Translations under genes and position numbers: made by a program | Assembly (NCBI GenBank): GCA_018296165.2 | Contig: JACKQL020000008.1 | Location: 558,001-622,000 of the forward strand | Reading direction: 5' to 3' | Source: Termitomyces sp. T153 | Lineage: Eukaryota; Basidiomycota; Agaricomycetes; Agaricales; Lyophyllaceae | DNA length: 64,000 bases | In this document: one piece after another, positions 1 through 12,022 of the stretch | Numbering within the stretch: the first letter of the stretch is position 1 | Layout: each line of letters starts with the position of its first letter | Notes under the pieces: model-generated | Databases searched by the model: none | What the model was told of the DNA's origin: nothing | Seen by the model: only the letters and a program-made list of their open reading frames with translations

Positions 1-880
1 CTTATATCCAGCTGAGTAGTGAAGCCTTTACCTCAGATGCCTTGAAAATTGCCTGAGTTCTCTTCTATATAAAAGCCAGTCAAGCCTCAACCTATGCATT
101 GCATATCTTTCAATGCCCAGGAGGAGTTGAGAGTTTCTCTGGCTGGATGGAGTTTGAGAAGGAGTTTCAAGTGGAGTTCTTTCCCCTTAACCCTGCCAAA
201 ACTGCAGCTCTTTCTCTTCAAGACCAAACTCAGTATGGTCAAGGAAAGTAGTCACTTGATGAGTACATTGACTCTTTTCATGCCTTAGTTGAACAGGCTG
301 GATATTCAGATGGTCTACAACTCTGCCTAACCTTCTGTGATGGACTCCACCCCTCTTTCAGAGATCACATTGACAGCATGGCAGAGGGGTGCCCAAATGA
401 TGAGCATGTTGATACCTGGTACAAAGTGGCACATGAGCAGTGGCAGCTCATGAAACTGCAATGCAAGTTGTGGCAGATGCAACCCTCAACCTTTTTTTTT
501 TCTCATGGAGGGTTCATCCTCCAAGCTCCCTCTTCCACATCCACATTAGTATCTCTATGAGCAGGTGCAGCTCCTCCCTTTATGCCTCATGCTGCCCTCT
601 TGCACTCCCTACTCCAAGGAGTCCCAATAGATGTTGATGCTTCCCAATAGTGGTCCTCTACTCCTCTGCTATGTCAATGCTGTGGAAAGGCAGGTCATTT
701 TGCCCACTACTGTCCTCAAGGACTAGAAGTCTGCTACCTATCAGCATCAGAGCAAGAAGAGCTGCTCATCCAACTGCTCACAGCCTGAGATGCTACAGGA
801 GCCCCCTCTCCAGACACACCTATAGCTGTCCAATCTGATGAAGTGGCTGATGTATTGGAGGAGGTTCATACAGAGTCTGA
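1..880 (+). pseudogene. Gypsy gag (capsid and zinc knuckle), broken
   Basis: Across shifting frames, 150-470 encodes a Ty3-type gag capsid. It includes the segments FPLNPAKTAALSLQDQTQYG, SLDEYIDSFHALVEQAGYSD and VDTWYKVAHEQWQLMKLQ. A CCHC knuckle, CQCCGKAGHFAHYC, is intact at about 671-712. This is the structural protein that packages element RNA. No single frame covers it: stops and frameshifts interrupt it near 290, 560 and 630. The start codon lies before the window. Confidence 0.85.
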
Positions 881-1195
881 AGATTTTTAAAAGAGCAATG
901 GATGACCAGTATGCCCCTGTTGCCCAGTACTAATTATTTTGCTCCCCTGTCCATAGATTCAGATATATCTGTTTCCATTGTTGATACTATGCCCAAAACA
1001 ATAAACCTCTCCTCAGACATGCAAACTTCTTCTCCAGCTAAAGTCTCAACTGGAAATGCACACCCTAGCCCATGCCTTCAGACCCCTGCATGGGAACGCC
1101 ACCTCCTTCATCATTATGTTGTTGCTTCCATCCCTTCTACCAACTTCCTAAAGCTACAGGTGGAAATTGAGATGATGGACACCCAGCAGATCTGA

Positions 1196-1477
1196 AGTGT
1201 GGTTGCCCTGCTTGACAGTGGTGCAACAGGCCTCTTTTTCAACACTGACTACATGCAACAACACTGCCTTACCACTCACCCCCTTTCCTGTCCTATCCTC
1301 ATATACAATGTTGATGGCATGCTCAATGAAGCTGGCTCTATTTGCTCCATGGTGGACCTGGTCCTCCACTACCAAGACCACTCAGAGCAAGCCACTTTTG
1401 CTGTCACTAGTTTGGGAAAGCAAGACATGATCTTGGAGTTCACCTGGCTACATGAACACAACCCAGAAATTGACTGA
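1196..1477 (+). pseudogene. Gypsy aspartic protease domain
   Basis: The frame from 1199 reads VALLDSGATGLFF, the active-site DSGA of a retroviral-type aspartic protease that cleaves Gag-Pol. It continues to LGKQDMILEFTWLHEHNPEID, the usual end of the domain before the RT linker. The domain itself looks whole, but a TGA follows at about 1475 and the linker to RT is broken by further stops. A homologous copy with DSGV lies at about 45.4-45.6 kb on the other strand. Confidence 0.85.
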
Positions 1478-1929
1478 ACTAAGGGTGAGGTGAAAATGAG
1501 TTGCTGCCCACATCACTATGTTATCTGTTCAAAAGAAGCCTGTAAGGAGCAGAGAGCTAAGGTTCATGAGTGTGCTGCTGTGTGAGTCTGTTATGGTAGG
1601 CATATCCCTTATGCTGATTTTGACCTCCTGAGTCCCCCCTGTCTGGCATTCCCTCATAGAGAGGCCCTCTACAAGGATGTCCAAGGTGTTGGGTGTGAAT
1701 TTCTAGAAAAAGAGGAAGGCAAAGGAGAATGGACCCATACTCCAGATGCAGAGTCTCCAGATGAGGCCATAGAGATGGGTGATCAGATCTATGCTACAAC
1801 CCTCTGCCCCCCTTCTACAGTGGTAGAGATTTGAGCTAGTCAGACTACTTCTCAGCATCTGGCTGAGGCATTTGCAGCAAACTCACAGCCCAAGCCTGTC
1901 TGTAGCATGGTTCTCAATCATCTCTGTGA

Positions 1930-2705
1930 CTTGAGGATGTATTCTCCAAGGCCTTCTTTGATTCACTTCTAGAGCGCAAGCAGTGGGATCATGCAATTGA
2001 GCTGATACCAGATGTGGAGCTCTCCAGCTGCAAGGTTTATCCACTTGCACTCCACAAGCAGGATGAACTGAATGCTTTCCTGCAGGAAAATCTTAGCTCA
2101 GGACAAATATGACTCTCCAAGTCTCCAATGGCCTCCCCAGTCTTTTTTATTAAGAAAAAGGATGGGCCCCTTTGTTTGGTTCAGGATTATTGTGTCTTGA
2201 ATGCAATGACAGTGAAGAATCACTATCCTTTGCCACTCATCTCAGAACTTGTCAATAACCTTTGTGGTGCATGCTACTGCACAAAGTTGGATATCTGTTG
2301 GGGCTACAACAATGTATGCATCAAAGAAGGGGATGAGTGGAAGGCAGCTTTCTGAACCAATCATGGATCTTTTGAACCTCTGGTGATGTTCTTTGGTCTC
2401 ACTAATAGCCCAGCCACCTTCCAGACTATGATGAATGATATTTTCCATGATCTGATTGCAGAAGGTGTGGTCTGCATGTATCTTGACAATATCCTAATCT
2501 ATACTAAAACTCTGGAGGAGCATCACTGGGTCACACACATTGTCTTGGCACACCTCTGCCACTACCAGCTCTATTTAAAGCCTGAGAAGTGTGAATTTGA
2601 GCAGACCAAGGTGAAGTACCTGGGTTTGATCATTTTGCATAGAACAGTAGAGATGGACCCCATTCAAGTGGCAGGTGTAGCAGAGTGGCCTGAGCCAAGA
2701 AACAA
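1930..2705 (+). pseudogene. Gypsy reverse transcriptase domain with YLDN catalytic box
   Basis: Typical RT blocks are visible: [15 protein letters not shown], then [20 protein letters not shown], then FFGLTNSPATFQTMMND and MYLDNILIYTK. The catalytic YLDD is YLDN, with codon AAT at 2488-2490 where GAT or GAC is expected. Stops interrupt the frame, for example TGA near 2110 and near 2355. The change fits a G-to-A transition, the same decay seen elsewhere in the window. Confidence 0.9.
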
Positions 2706-3355
2706 GAAGTGCAGGCCTTTCTTGGCTTTGTCAATTTCTACTGGAGGTGCATACAGGATTTTTCCCACCATGTACACCCCCTCTTTGACCTCACAGTTAA
2801 GAACACAGCATGGCAGTGGGAGTCCCCACAGCAAGCTGCCTTTGATGTCCTCAATCAAGCAGTGACCTTGAAGCCAGTCCTCCTGTTCTCTGACAATGAT
2901 TTTCCATTCTGTGTGGAAAGGGATAGCTCAGACTTTGCTACAAGAGCAGTCCTCTCCCAGCAGTCAAAGGAGGATGGCAAATGGCATCTAGTAGCCTTCT
3001 ACTCCAAAAGCCTTAATGCAGTCGAATAGAACTACAAGATTCATGACAAGGAGATGCTGGCAATATTTGGTCCTTTGAAGAATGGCAGCATTTCCTTGAA
3101 GGTGCCTGGTATAAGTTTGAAGTCTGGACAGACCACAAGAACCTTGAGTACTTTTGTTCTGCTAAGAAACTCAATTGATGCCAAGCTTGGTGGTCTCTAT
3201 ATCTGGCCAACTTTGACTTCTCACTGCACCACAAACCAGGATGGAGCATGGGCAAACCAGATGCACTGTCCAGGCAGGCGGACCATGGCACTGGAGCAGG
3301 AAATAATGACAATATTGTCCTCCTTAAGCCTGAGCTCTTTGTTATCTGCATACTA
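2706..3355 (+). pseudogene. Gypsy RNase H domain
   Basis: The frame beginning at 2709 gives FLGFVNFYWRCIQDFSHHVH and then the RNase H start, with SSDFATRAVLSQQ and WHLVAFYSKSLNAVE. A second frame continues with [16 protein letters not shown] and WWSLYLANFDFSLHHKPG-type sequence to about 3355. The domain removes RNA from the RNA/DNA hybrid during reverse transcription. It is split by a frameshift near 3030 and a TAG at about 3027. Confidence 0.85.
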
Positions 3356-3479
3356 GAAGGAATTGTGGTTCAAGAGGATGAGACAAACATCCTTAGAGAC
3401 ATCTGAAGAGGGAACTGAGAGGGTGCACAGAAGAATGCAGTTGCTCAAGCAGCACAGGCCCTATGAGCTCAACAGGCAA

Positions 3480-4310
3480 GTGGAGTTCAGTTAGTGCATG
3501 CAGATGAGTGGGGTCTTCAGAATGGGCTTCTGATCTTCAGAGGATGCATTTATGTGCCTAATATTCCAGAACTTTGCCAGTGCATTGTAGAACAACATTA
3601 TAACTCTCAGGTGGCTGAACATCCTGGAAGGTAGAAGATGCTGGAGCTGGTATCCCAGAACTATTGGTGGCCACAGATCTCCCAATATGTAAGCACCTAC
3701 ACTAACACCTGTGATCTTTGTCTCTGCACCAAGCCTCACTGTCAAGCACCTATGGGCCAGCTCCACTCAATTCCTATTCCAGCTGCTCACTGGAGTGTTG
3801 TATTGGTGGATTTCATTGTGGAACTCCCAGATAAATATGATGCAGTGATGGTAGTTGTGGACCTCTATGGTAAATGAGCCCATTTCATCCCTACCCACAC
3901 AATGTGCTCTGCCTTGGGAGCAACTAGTCTGTATCAGAAGAATGTCTGGAAGCTCCATAGTCTGTCAGATAAGTATGTCTCTGACTGAGGCCCCCAGTTT
4001 GTGGCAGAATTCGCTTGAGAACTGTATTGCCTGCTAGGAGTGAAGCTCCATACTACCACAGCCTATCACTCTCAGTTAGATGGGCAGACAGAACATGTAA
4101 ATCAGAAACTAGAACAGTATCTCTGCCTTTTATGTAATAAGAAGCAGGATGATTGGGATGAGCTCCTGCCAGACGCTGAGTTCCAATACAATAACCATGT
4201 TTACTCTTCCATGCTGATGACTCCATTCTTTCTAGACACTGGCAGGCACCCCCACATGAGATTTGAACCTCAAGCACACCCTCCTAGAATGACTCTGTAA
4301 ATGAGTTTGT
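3480..4310 (+). pseudogene. Gypsy integrase (H2C2 finger and DDE core)
   Basis: An H2C2 zinc-binding module is readable (EQHYNSQVAEHPGR, then NYWWPQISQYV and TCDLCLCTK). It is followed by the catalytic core: VDFIVELPDKYDAVMVVVDL with the first Asp, SDxGPQF with the second, and HSQLDGQTEHVNQ with the Glu. In-frame stops occur at about 3876, 3987 and 4018. Downstream, LLPDAEFQYNNHVYSSM matches the usual Gypsy integrase tail. This enzyme would insert the element DNA. Confidence 0.9.
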
Positions 4311-4350
4311 GGACAGGATGAAGAGGGTGTAGGAAGAGGCAAAGGCTGCA

Positions 4351-4810
4351 TTGGTAAAGGCCAAGAATGACATGGCATGCTATTATGACTGTTGCCAGAC
4401 ACTAGCTCCAGTTTACAAGCCAGGAGACCATGTGTACTTAGATAGCTTGGATATTAAGACAACAAGGTTATCTCAAGTACTGTCACATCACCATCTTAGC
4501 CCCTTCATAGTAGAGAAGAAGGTGGAGCCTTTAGCATACCAATTTAAACTCCCAGCAAGCCTATGCCAATTGCACCCAGTCTTTAATATTGTCAAACTAT
4601 TTCCAGCCCCAGAATCCCTGGCCACTGCCCTAAGCCACCCCCTCACCAGTTCTGGTTGACAATGAGAAGGAGTATGAAGTGGAGGAAATTTTGGATAGCA
4701 GAATATTCTGAGGGAAGTTGCAGTTCAAGGTAAAATGGAAGGAATATAGCATTGAGGACATCTCTTAGGAACTAAGCTAACGTACATGCACCAACTCTGG
4801 TCTGGGACTT
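4351..4810 (+). pseudogene. Gypsy integrase C-terminus and chromodomain
   Basis: The frame from 4351 carries the GPY/F-like module (YKPGDHVYLDSLDI and CQLHPVFNIVKLFPAP). After a stop near 4660 a chromodomain follows (KEYEVEEIL, then LQFKVKWKEYSIEDIS). Chromodomains guide chromovirus integration to marked chromatin. Stops at about 4767 and 4776 break it. The minus-strand element at 42-46 kb ends with the same domain. Confidence 0.85.
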
Positions 4811-4923
4811 CTACCATAGGCATCCCAATGCTCCTAAAGCCATTCAGGGCATTTATCCTATCTCAACAGCTGATTAGGTGATTTGTGACTTCTTCTACCT
4901 GGCATGTTGAGACACCACACACT

Positions 4924-4936
4924 AGAGAGGGGGTGA
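4924..4936 (+). promoter_or_regulatory. polypurine tract of the Gypsy element
   Basis: The 13-base AGAGAGGGGGTGA abuts the LTR start TGTCAGG, the expected position for the plus-strand primer of reverse transcription. A near-identical tract, AGAGGGGGGTGA on the minus strand, precedes the LTR of the second Gypsy element at 41.9 kb, which supports a shared family. Confidence 0.8.
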
Positions 4937-4995
4937 TGTCAGGAAACTGCCAATGCACATGCTTGGCTTGGTCATGTGTTTGGTCACATGATCAG

Positions 4996-5031
4996 TTGCT
5001 ATGTGGGTTCTGCACAGAACCCACATAGCAA
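4996..5031. repeat. perfect palindrome in LTR1, copy 1
   Basis: Two 17-base arms, starting TTGCTATGTGGG and ending CCCACATAGCAA, are exact reverse complements around a 2-base centre. The structure recurs exactly 104 bp downstream. It could form a cruciform or RNA hairpin in U3. Confidence 0.9.
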
Positions 5032-5099
5032 GATATACACATGTTTGGCAAGATCATATGAATGCACATGTTTGGTCATGTGTTGGGTCACATGATCAG

Positions 5100-5135
5100 T
5101 TGCCATGTATGTTCTGTGCAGAACTCACATGGCAA
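5100..5135. repeat. imperfect palindrome in LTR1, copy 2
   Basis: This is the same 17+2+17 layout as the palindrome at 4996-5031, with two arm mismatches. It sits at the same place in the second copy of a 104-bp tandem duplication (GGTCACATGATCAGTTGC recurs at 4982 and 5086). Confidence 0.85.
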
Positions 5136-5618
5136 GGTATGCACATGTTTGGCATGGTCATGTGACTAGAGTAATTTTTCCAAACCCACTATTGGAGATT
5201 CTCAAACCTGTTCTCTTTGGATCTCTCTCTGCTAAGTGTATAGTCCTATTTGTAGACATTGTACTGTGCTGAATAGACTTTGGATCTCCCTCTGCCAGTT
5301 GTGTGACTGAACCACAGCCTCCAGAGGTCATCCTTACAGCTCCCATCACTTGTATAGCCTCCATTTGCTCCACATCATTAATATTTGCCCCCAGACTTGT
5401 TCTTGGAACTTCCTAAGCCCAACTCTTCCTTGTATCTTGTCTTAGACTTTCCTGGACCCCTTTGGACTTGCTTGGACTACTCCCCTTAGCTTACCCTTGC
5501 AAGTATCTAAAGTCCAGAGCTCTCCAAAGTGCTAGGTTATTAGTGCAGAACATTGCATCCACTTAGTAAGGACTCACCCAGTTAAGCTGAGCTCCTGTGG
5601 TCAGCAGAACCTGACATA

Positions 5619-5630
5619 ATATCAAGACTT
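5619..5630 (+). promoter_or_regulatory. putative self-priming primer-binding site
   Basis: AATATCAAGACT, three bases after the LTR1 end, is the exact reverse complement of AGTCTTGATATT at 12508-12519 in LTR2. That LTR2 position lies about 32 bases after a TATATAA box, where transcription should start. Tf1/sushi elements prime reverse transcription by folding the first bases of their own mRNA onto such a site. The equivalent site after LTR2 (13159-13170) is slightly altered. Confidence 0.7.
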
Positions 5631-7271
5631 CCCCTTACCCTATTTGTGATGTCCGCAATTAACCCTGTGTACCTTCCCACCAGAACTCTCATTGTCTTTG
5701 GTTGGCTTATACCTGAGACCTACTATGATTTGTTTTGCCTTGCTCTGATTGCCAAGGCACATTGAATTGTGGATCCAACATCAATGTCCCCTCTGCCCTG
5801 GTCACATTCCCACACAATGGCTCTCTCCATGAACACCCTTCCAGCTCAACTCCCATTGTGTCACTTTCACAACACCCCCTTCTGCACCTCTCTCTCCTCC
5901 TGCACCAGCTCCACCTCCTATTAAGGTTGACTACAACACCACCAACCCCATATTCAACCAACCCCCAGTGATGACCAATCAGTTGCTCAACAACTTCTCT
6001 GGCATCTCACCAACACCACCCTCCCCAAGTTCCCCCACAACAATACAAACCCTCACCAGAGCCAATCACTCCTTGCATAAGAACAAGCCATTCTCTCTGT
6101 CAACAGACAATGATAAGACCTCTAACCACTAACCACCTAGTCAAGCACCTCTGCCCTTCACTGCTGACTTTCCTAGGCTCTGCCAACCAAACTCCAAGCT
6201 CACCAACCTCACCGCCAACCAAAACAACTACACAGCTCCAGACTAGTCCCATCCAATGCCACATCTCCCCTCCTAAGAACCCAAAACAGCACCAGCACCT
6301 CCTGGGCCTCCCACAGCTCTGTCAAAGTCCACATGTCACTAATATCTAACCCAATGACTCTCTGACAGTGCCCCCTCCACCTATATCAATAGTGCAAGCC
6401 TTCAACACTTTGCTAGTAAACAATCCAACCCCATGCAACATTATTATTCAATCCCAAGGAATACCAACTCTCCAAAGCAAGCCCTGCTATCATTGGAATC
6501 AACCTCCAACCCCAACAACCCCCCTCCTCCAAAAAATAAATCAAGATTCCAAGACTGGTGCCCCACCACCAACCTCAAACCCAACCTCTGGAATCAGCTG
6601 GGACTACTCTAGTTACCTGGCTATTGACCCTGCCCAACATTTGACTGAACAAGCTCTACAACAAAATCCCCAAGCATAGATACAATCCCTGCCAACCCCC
6701 TCTCCCTCCCTCTCCAGTTTTCTAGGCCTCCAACACCTCTGACCTGACTCCAGCGACTCTAGAGTCAACCAAAAGAATTCCAGAACCTCAAGACAACTAA
6801 GAAAGAAAGGAAAATGCACCTACACTCCAGCCTCCTCTAACATGCTCCAAAGGCACTCCCCAACAAACCTCAGAAATCAATATGAGGATCATGATGCCCT
6901 GACCCACAACACTAGATGACTCTGGACCCCACCATCACTACTTCAACACCCTTTCCCAATTGATCCAGAACCCCTGGCATCCAAATAGTTAACACTGCCC
7001 CCCTATGCATGCACTTTGCAAAATGGGACTCCTGCTTTTTGACTATCAAGTACACCATCTCTACCAGAAGAACACCAAGTGCAAGAGCTACTCCCCTAAA
7101 ACAAACAATAGGGAAAAGAGGATTCTATATGAAGTAGTTCTCCCAGAGTGTCATGAACTCACTAACATGTTTTCTGAAGGAAGCAGAGACTCTTCCCATC
7201 ACCCCTCCAGACCCCATTGTCCAACCTCAACACCCAATTGTTTTGAACCCAGAAGCCTCAACAATCAAAAG

Positions 7272-7731
7272 TGTACCCCCACCTGGGAATTGTAAGGGCA
7301 ACCTCTGGAGGCTGTGGCTCAATCACACAACTGGCAAAGAGAAATCCAAAGTCTATTCAGTACTGTACAGTGTCTACTGAGATAACTACTCACCTAGCAA
7401 AGGAAAATCCAAAGAGAACAAGTCTGGGGATTCCCTAGGCCAGGTGTGATGCTTCAGAGGCTTCAAAAGTGTGAGAAACAACTGTACAGTATAAAAGAGA
7501 AAAAAGACAAAAGTGATGTGTCAGCAATTGGTCAGCAGTTACATAAGCTGGTGGCAGTGTCAAAGAGGCCACACTTGTCTGAATTATTGATAGAGAACCA
7601 GTGCAGCCTGAGGGCTAAAACTAGGACCAATAGATAGGGAAAAGGAAGAAAAATGGAGGAAAACTATAGCAGAGGAAATCTGACAAGAACTGGGGAAGGA
7701 GAAGGGGAAACAAGTAGGATGTCCCCTGATA
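7272..7731 (-). repeat. solo LTR inserted in the LARD-like domain
   Basis: Comparison with copy 2 near 14750 shows that about 460 bp is extra here. On the minus strand it begins TATCAGGGGACATCC, like the LTR start TGTCAGAGGACTTCC at 45948. It shares CTTTGGAT..CCTTTGCTAG blocks with 41600-41700 and a long block with LTR1 (about 5270-5350). The exact ends are uncertain by a few bases, and no convincing target duplication is seen. Confidence 0.65.
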
Positions 7732-9179
7732 GGAGTGCACTTTGGAGGCTTCCCCACCAAGTCAATTTAGAAACAACCAATGACTCTAGGTAGCTCCGGA
7801 CTCTGCCATCACAACTCTGAACCTACCACCATTGGCCATTGATTTGGAGATCTTCAGTATCAAAGATGCACCTCTGCCCCTTGGACACCCTCTGAAACCT
7901 CTCTCCACATCTTGAGGAGTCAATATAAAGACCCAAGATGCCTGAACCCATGCCTCCAGGCAGCCCCAGACCCCTCCACATAACTCTGAACTCTAGCATC
8001 ACAGCTCCAGATCCCACCACCTTGACTCTGACACTCATCTGGAGAACCTCCAACACCAACCCATCAGTGCCACCCCTGTTGCTTGCACTCTGCAAGCCAA
8101 AATCCTCAACTATCAACTTCAAATCTCTCTGACCTTGCCAGAAAAGATGTCTGTGTGCAGGAACCACACCACTGGAGTAACAGAAGAACAAATCCCATAT
8201 GAAGTAGTTTCTCTGAAGTACCATAAATTTGCTAATGCATTCTCCAAGGAAAGAGCAGCATTCTCCTCCACATCCATTATTATGTCAAACTTGAAAGGTG
8301 CTACTTCCACCCCTCAACAAGCAAGACATCATGTGCTCCAATCTTCCCCACCAGAGTCACAACCCAGCTGCCTGTCCTCCCCCATCCCTTTGACAAAATC
8401 AACTACCTATTGAAAAAACAAACTCTGGACACTCAAAACAGTCCCCCACAAGCTTGGCAAGATGTCATAGGCCCCAACCCCCTCCACCAGAACCTCAACC
8501 CAGCTGCTAAGAAAAACAAATGGCTCCTTCAACTCCACTCCATGCCAACTATCAGGGACTCAACAATGCCCTCTAAAAGAAGTGGTATCTACACCCTTAA
8601 TCAGAAATCTTGTTGACCATCCTCACAGTGCCAAGACATATTTCTGCTCCAGCTACAATGACCTCTGGACTGCTCTGGAACATAAATGGAAGACCACCCC
8701 ACACCTGCTGTGACCCCTCCAAGTACTGAGTGATGCCCTTGAATAACCAACTCCCCCATCACCCTCCAGTATTTGTGGACAACCTCTCCCTCAACATGGA
8801 CAATGATTTTGTTTAGTAGGACAACAGCCTGACCCATTTGAATTTTTAGGGGAACAACTGAAACACATCTGCCACATCCTAGAACAACTCCAGAGGACCA
8901 CTGCCCCTACCAGATAACTCCATCACTCACTTGCTTGCTAGCCCAAGAACCTCCCCAAAATACAACCTTACTCTCTGCTATTCTATAGTCAATGTAAAAC
9001 CTCAATGCCTCTGCCAGAAAACCAATGGGTTACCAAAGAAGCTCTTTGGGGCTAAGCAAAACAAGTCCTGCTACCTAGTTTTAATCCCTGCTAAATGTTT
9101 ACATGTTATGCCAATTTGAATAGGGAAGGAACTCCCCACTAACTCTAGACCTCTCCCCCCACCCAGCATGACCTCTGAT

Positions 9180-9990
9180 GCAACCTTGCCAATGAGCCAA
9201 CTCTCCAAACTACTCTTTATACTGCCTCTGGACCTCTGGTTCCTGCTCTGGGAAAATGGACTCATAAAATATGCCTCTGGATCCCTTCCCCTGCTCAGCA
9301 CCATCTCTGAAGACAACCCCCTCAACAAGCCAGCAATCAGCCAACATCTCATGCCACTTCTGAACTGCTGGCTCCTACTCTAGAAAGGACAAACCTATAA
9401 GGCACACCTCCAGACTTCTTCTCTCACCTAATAGAAACTCCAAGAACAACTCCATCAACAAGCCAGCAACCAACCAGCCCCTCATGCTAACTCCAGACCA
9501 ATGGCTCCTACCCTGGAGAAAACACAATCCACAAAAAGCATCTCCAGACCCTGCCAATGCACTATAACTCCCAAAGGGCCACTCTGCCAACAAAACATAA
9601 TGGCTCCACTCTAGGAAGGGACAAAACAACTCTTGATGCAACCCTGCCAATGAGCCAGCAGCCAACCTGCTCCTTGCATCACCTCCAGACTACTGGTTCC
9701 TACTCCCAAGAAGAACAAATCTATGGAATGGCAACTCCAAACTTCCTCACTCAACACAGCAGCCAAAAACAACTCTGCCAAGAATCTGACAATCAACCAA
9801 CACTCACATCACCTCCAGATCACTGGCTTCTATCCTAGGAAGGACAACCCAGAAATGGCAACTCCAAACACCTCCCCACTCAGCACTTCACCCAGAAGCA
9901 ACTCTGCCAAGAATTGTCCACCAATCAACCTCCATGCTGTCTCCAGACCACTGACCCCTACTCTAAGAAGGATGAAGCCATGTTCTGGAC
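9180..9990 (+). repeat. degenerate tandem repeats of about 100-130 bp
   Basis: A block resembling GGCTCCTACTCTAGAAAGGAC recurs near 9370, 9502, 9601, 9700, 9826 and 9953. It is surrounded by repeated CCAACAAGCCAGCAACC-like and CCACCTCCAGACCACTGG-like text. The same pattern is visible in copy 2 at about 16.0-16.5 kb. No reading frame is kept across the units. Confidence 0.6.
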
Positions 9991-12022
9991 CTCAAACATA
10001 CTTTTTCTGACAGACTCTGGCAGCACCATAAGCCCTAAGAACACCAAGAACACATAAGACTCTCCTACTTGCCTTTGAACTTACCCACCCCCAGGCCTGA
10101 AGAAACTCCACCCAACAACTCCAGTCCACTCTTCAAAGCATGCCCCAGAACATCACCCTGCCCATTGACACTATTAAAGCACTTAGGAGCCCCACAGAAA
10201 CCCCTCCAGCACCTCCACCCAACTCTGGAACTCTTGTCTATGATGCTCCACCAAGCCCTAGCACCCCCAGGACTAGTTAACACAGCTGGCAATAATGGGT
10301 GTAACCCTTGCCTCTGGATTTCATTAGGGATTCAATTCCCACAAGAAAATCCCTGCATGTTTTATTCTCTTATTTTCTCACTTGAATCTGAAATTTCATT
10401 TGTTCTGAATCAGCCTTACACAGGATGATGAAGAGGAATAGGTACATGCTATGCAAATACAATATATTACAGGATGGGATTATGGCAGGCATGAAATGAC
10501 AAGAAAAATAGTCTGACCCCTCACTCCTGCTCTCCCTCTAGAACTCCTCCTCCTACTGCCCCAACCCCTAAGTCCACCTCTATTTGTGCCCTCACCACTG
10601 CTAGAACCTCCATGAACCCTGGCAGCACCTCTTCTGCATCCACTGCCACCTCCCACCATGATCCTGGGGCCACTACATTGTGCTGCCAATGCCCCACTAA
10701 CAGCCAACCCATTCCCACCACTCTCTGCTCCAACTCTAGTAGGTGACTCCCAGGCACCTGCACCAACCCATCCTGGATCAACACAAATGCAGTGGATGCT
10801 CAGTTTAATAGGACCCAGTGCTCATAGATCCAGCCTAGTCCAACCTCATCAACAAATTCTGAAGGGAAGGGTGAGACACTTACACAATATCCTGGCATGC
10901 CCCAAAGCTGCTTCACTTGTCAGCTTCTCCTCCCATTGCCTTGCAGCCTTTGCTTCTGCCCAAGATGAACCCTCCTCCTCCAAACTCTGCTGTTCCTCCA
11001 CCTCCTCCATGGACTATGCCTCTAACTATGTCAGGCATTCTCACAGACCCTGTATCTCCAATACCCTTGCTGTAGCTGTCTGCACTGCTGTGTCATAATT
11101 CCACCACAGCACATTTCTCTCCCTCTGTGCTGTGTCCCAATCCTCCCCCACCCTCTGGAGCTCCCCTTCTTGCATTGTCAGCATTCTCAATAAATCCTCT
11201 ACCTAGCAACAAAGAAATGTCTCAATAATTAAGGGCATGGGCTCAGAAGAACTTGACAGATGCTCATTAGTGGTCCCAAGCCAGGGGAGTACATGTGGGA
11301 CCTGGGGGGGAGCCTGCCATTGACTCCTAGCCCTGTGGCCACTTGCTGGATCCTGCTTCTAGCAGCAGGAAAGCCCTCTACTTACTCTTGTCTAAGGCTC
11401 CCTCCCTCTGTCCACTCTGCACTTCCTTCATCCTCCAAACCTAATTCCCAATCTGATACTCTAGCCTTCTGGCTCTTGCCCAACTGCCCCCTTACTCAAC
11501 TCCCCTCCCATTCCTGCTCTGGTATAATGCAGGCTGTGCACCACTCCAACAAAATTGAACATTTCTCATGCCTCACACAATACAGAAGACAAAATGAAGA
11601 GTCTTGGCAGGATCCCACAGTTGGCCCATCAAACTCACATAACTCTCTCTGTTAGGCACAGAGGGTGCACTGAGGAGAATCAGCAGAAAAGGAATGAAAC
11701 ACAGTAAGACCCTTGTTCTGGCACCACTCCAAGGTTAGAGGACTCCATGCCTGCTCCAGCACCCCCACAAATACCTCTAGCACTACCTGCACCTGTGGAA
11801 TCCTCTGCACCTCTGAAATAACATAGATGATTCCCATCCCCAGACTGGGTTTTGTAAAATGATCTGGGGCAGCTGGGACTGAATGGCCAGCAAGCCCCAA
11901 CCCTCTCATGTGAGAGGAACCCCTGGAGGAGCCAACCACTGCTGCAGACAACTCTGTTGAAGCTTGATCAGTGACTCCAGAATAAGAAGAACACTATACT
12001 TACAATGGCAGTGCATCAAGTC

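Larger units (their letters stand above)
1..4936 (+). mobile_element. Ty3/Gypsy chromodomain retrotransposon, internal region (5' end outside window)
   Basis: The window opens inside gag. In order along the plus strand there are a gag domain, CCHC zinc knuckle, aspartic protease, reverse transcriptase, RNase H, H2C2/DDE integrase and a chromodomain, which is the chromovirus order. A polypurine tract at 4924-4936 leads directly into an LTR beginning TGTCAG at 4937. Reading frames are broken by many stops and shifts, CpG is nearly absent, and the RT catalytic box reads YLDN instead of YLDD, so the copy is dead. The 5' LTR and target duplication cannot be seen because they lie upstream of the window. 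Confidence 0.95.
4937..5616 (+). repeat. LTR1 (3' LTR of the first Gypsy element)
   Basis: It starts TGTCAGG after a polypurine tract and ends CCTGACA, giving a 680-bp LTR with TG/CA ends. The 3' half (from about 5158) is clearly homologous to LTR2, to the LTR end at 59.5 kb and partly to the solo LTR at 7.27 kb. The 5' half is specific and contains a 104-bp tandem duplication, each copy carrying a long palindrome. It is followed immediately by a primer-binding-like sequence, so it also serves as the left LTR of the next internal domain. Confidence 0.85.
5617..12022 (+). mobile_element. non-coding (LARD-like) LTR-element internal domain, copy 1
   Basis: This 6.4-kb segment lies between LTR1 and LTR2 and contains no RT, protease or integrase. 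The start resembles a gag N-terminus (MSAINPVYLPTRTL and then PETYYDL after 5649), matched in copy 2 by MSAINSTYTPTRAL and PETHYDL. The remainder is very C-rich and G-poor on the plus strand and holds only decayed short frames. The first 4.3 kb is repeated at 13157-16597. A solo LTR is inserted at 7272-7731, and degenerate repeats of about 100-130 bp occupy about 9180-9990. I interpret it as a large non-autonomous LTR element. Confidence 0.7.
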
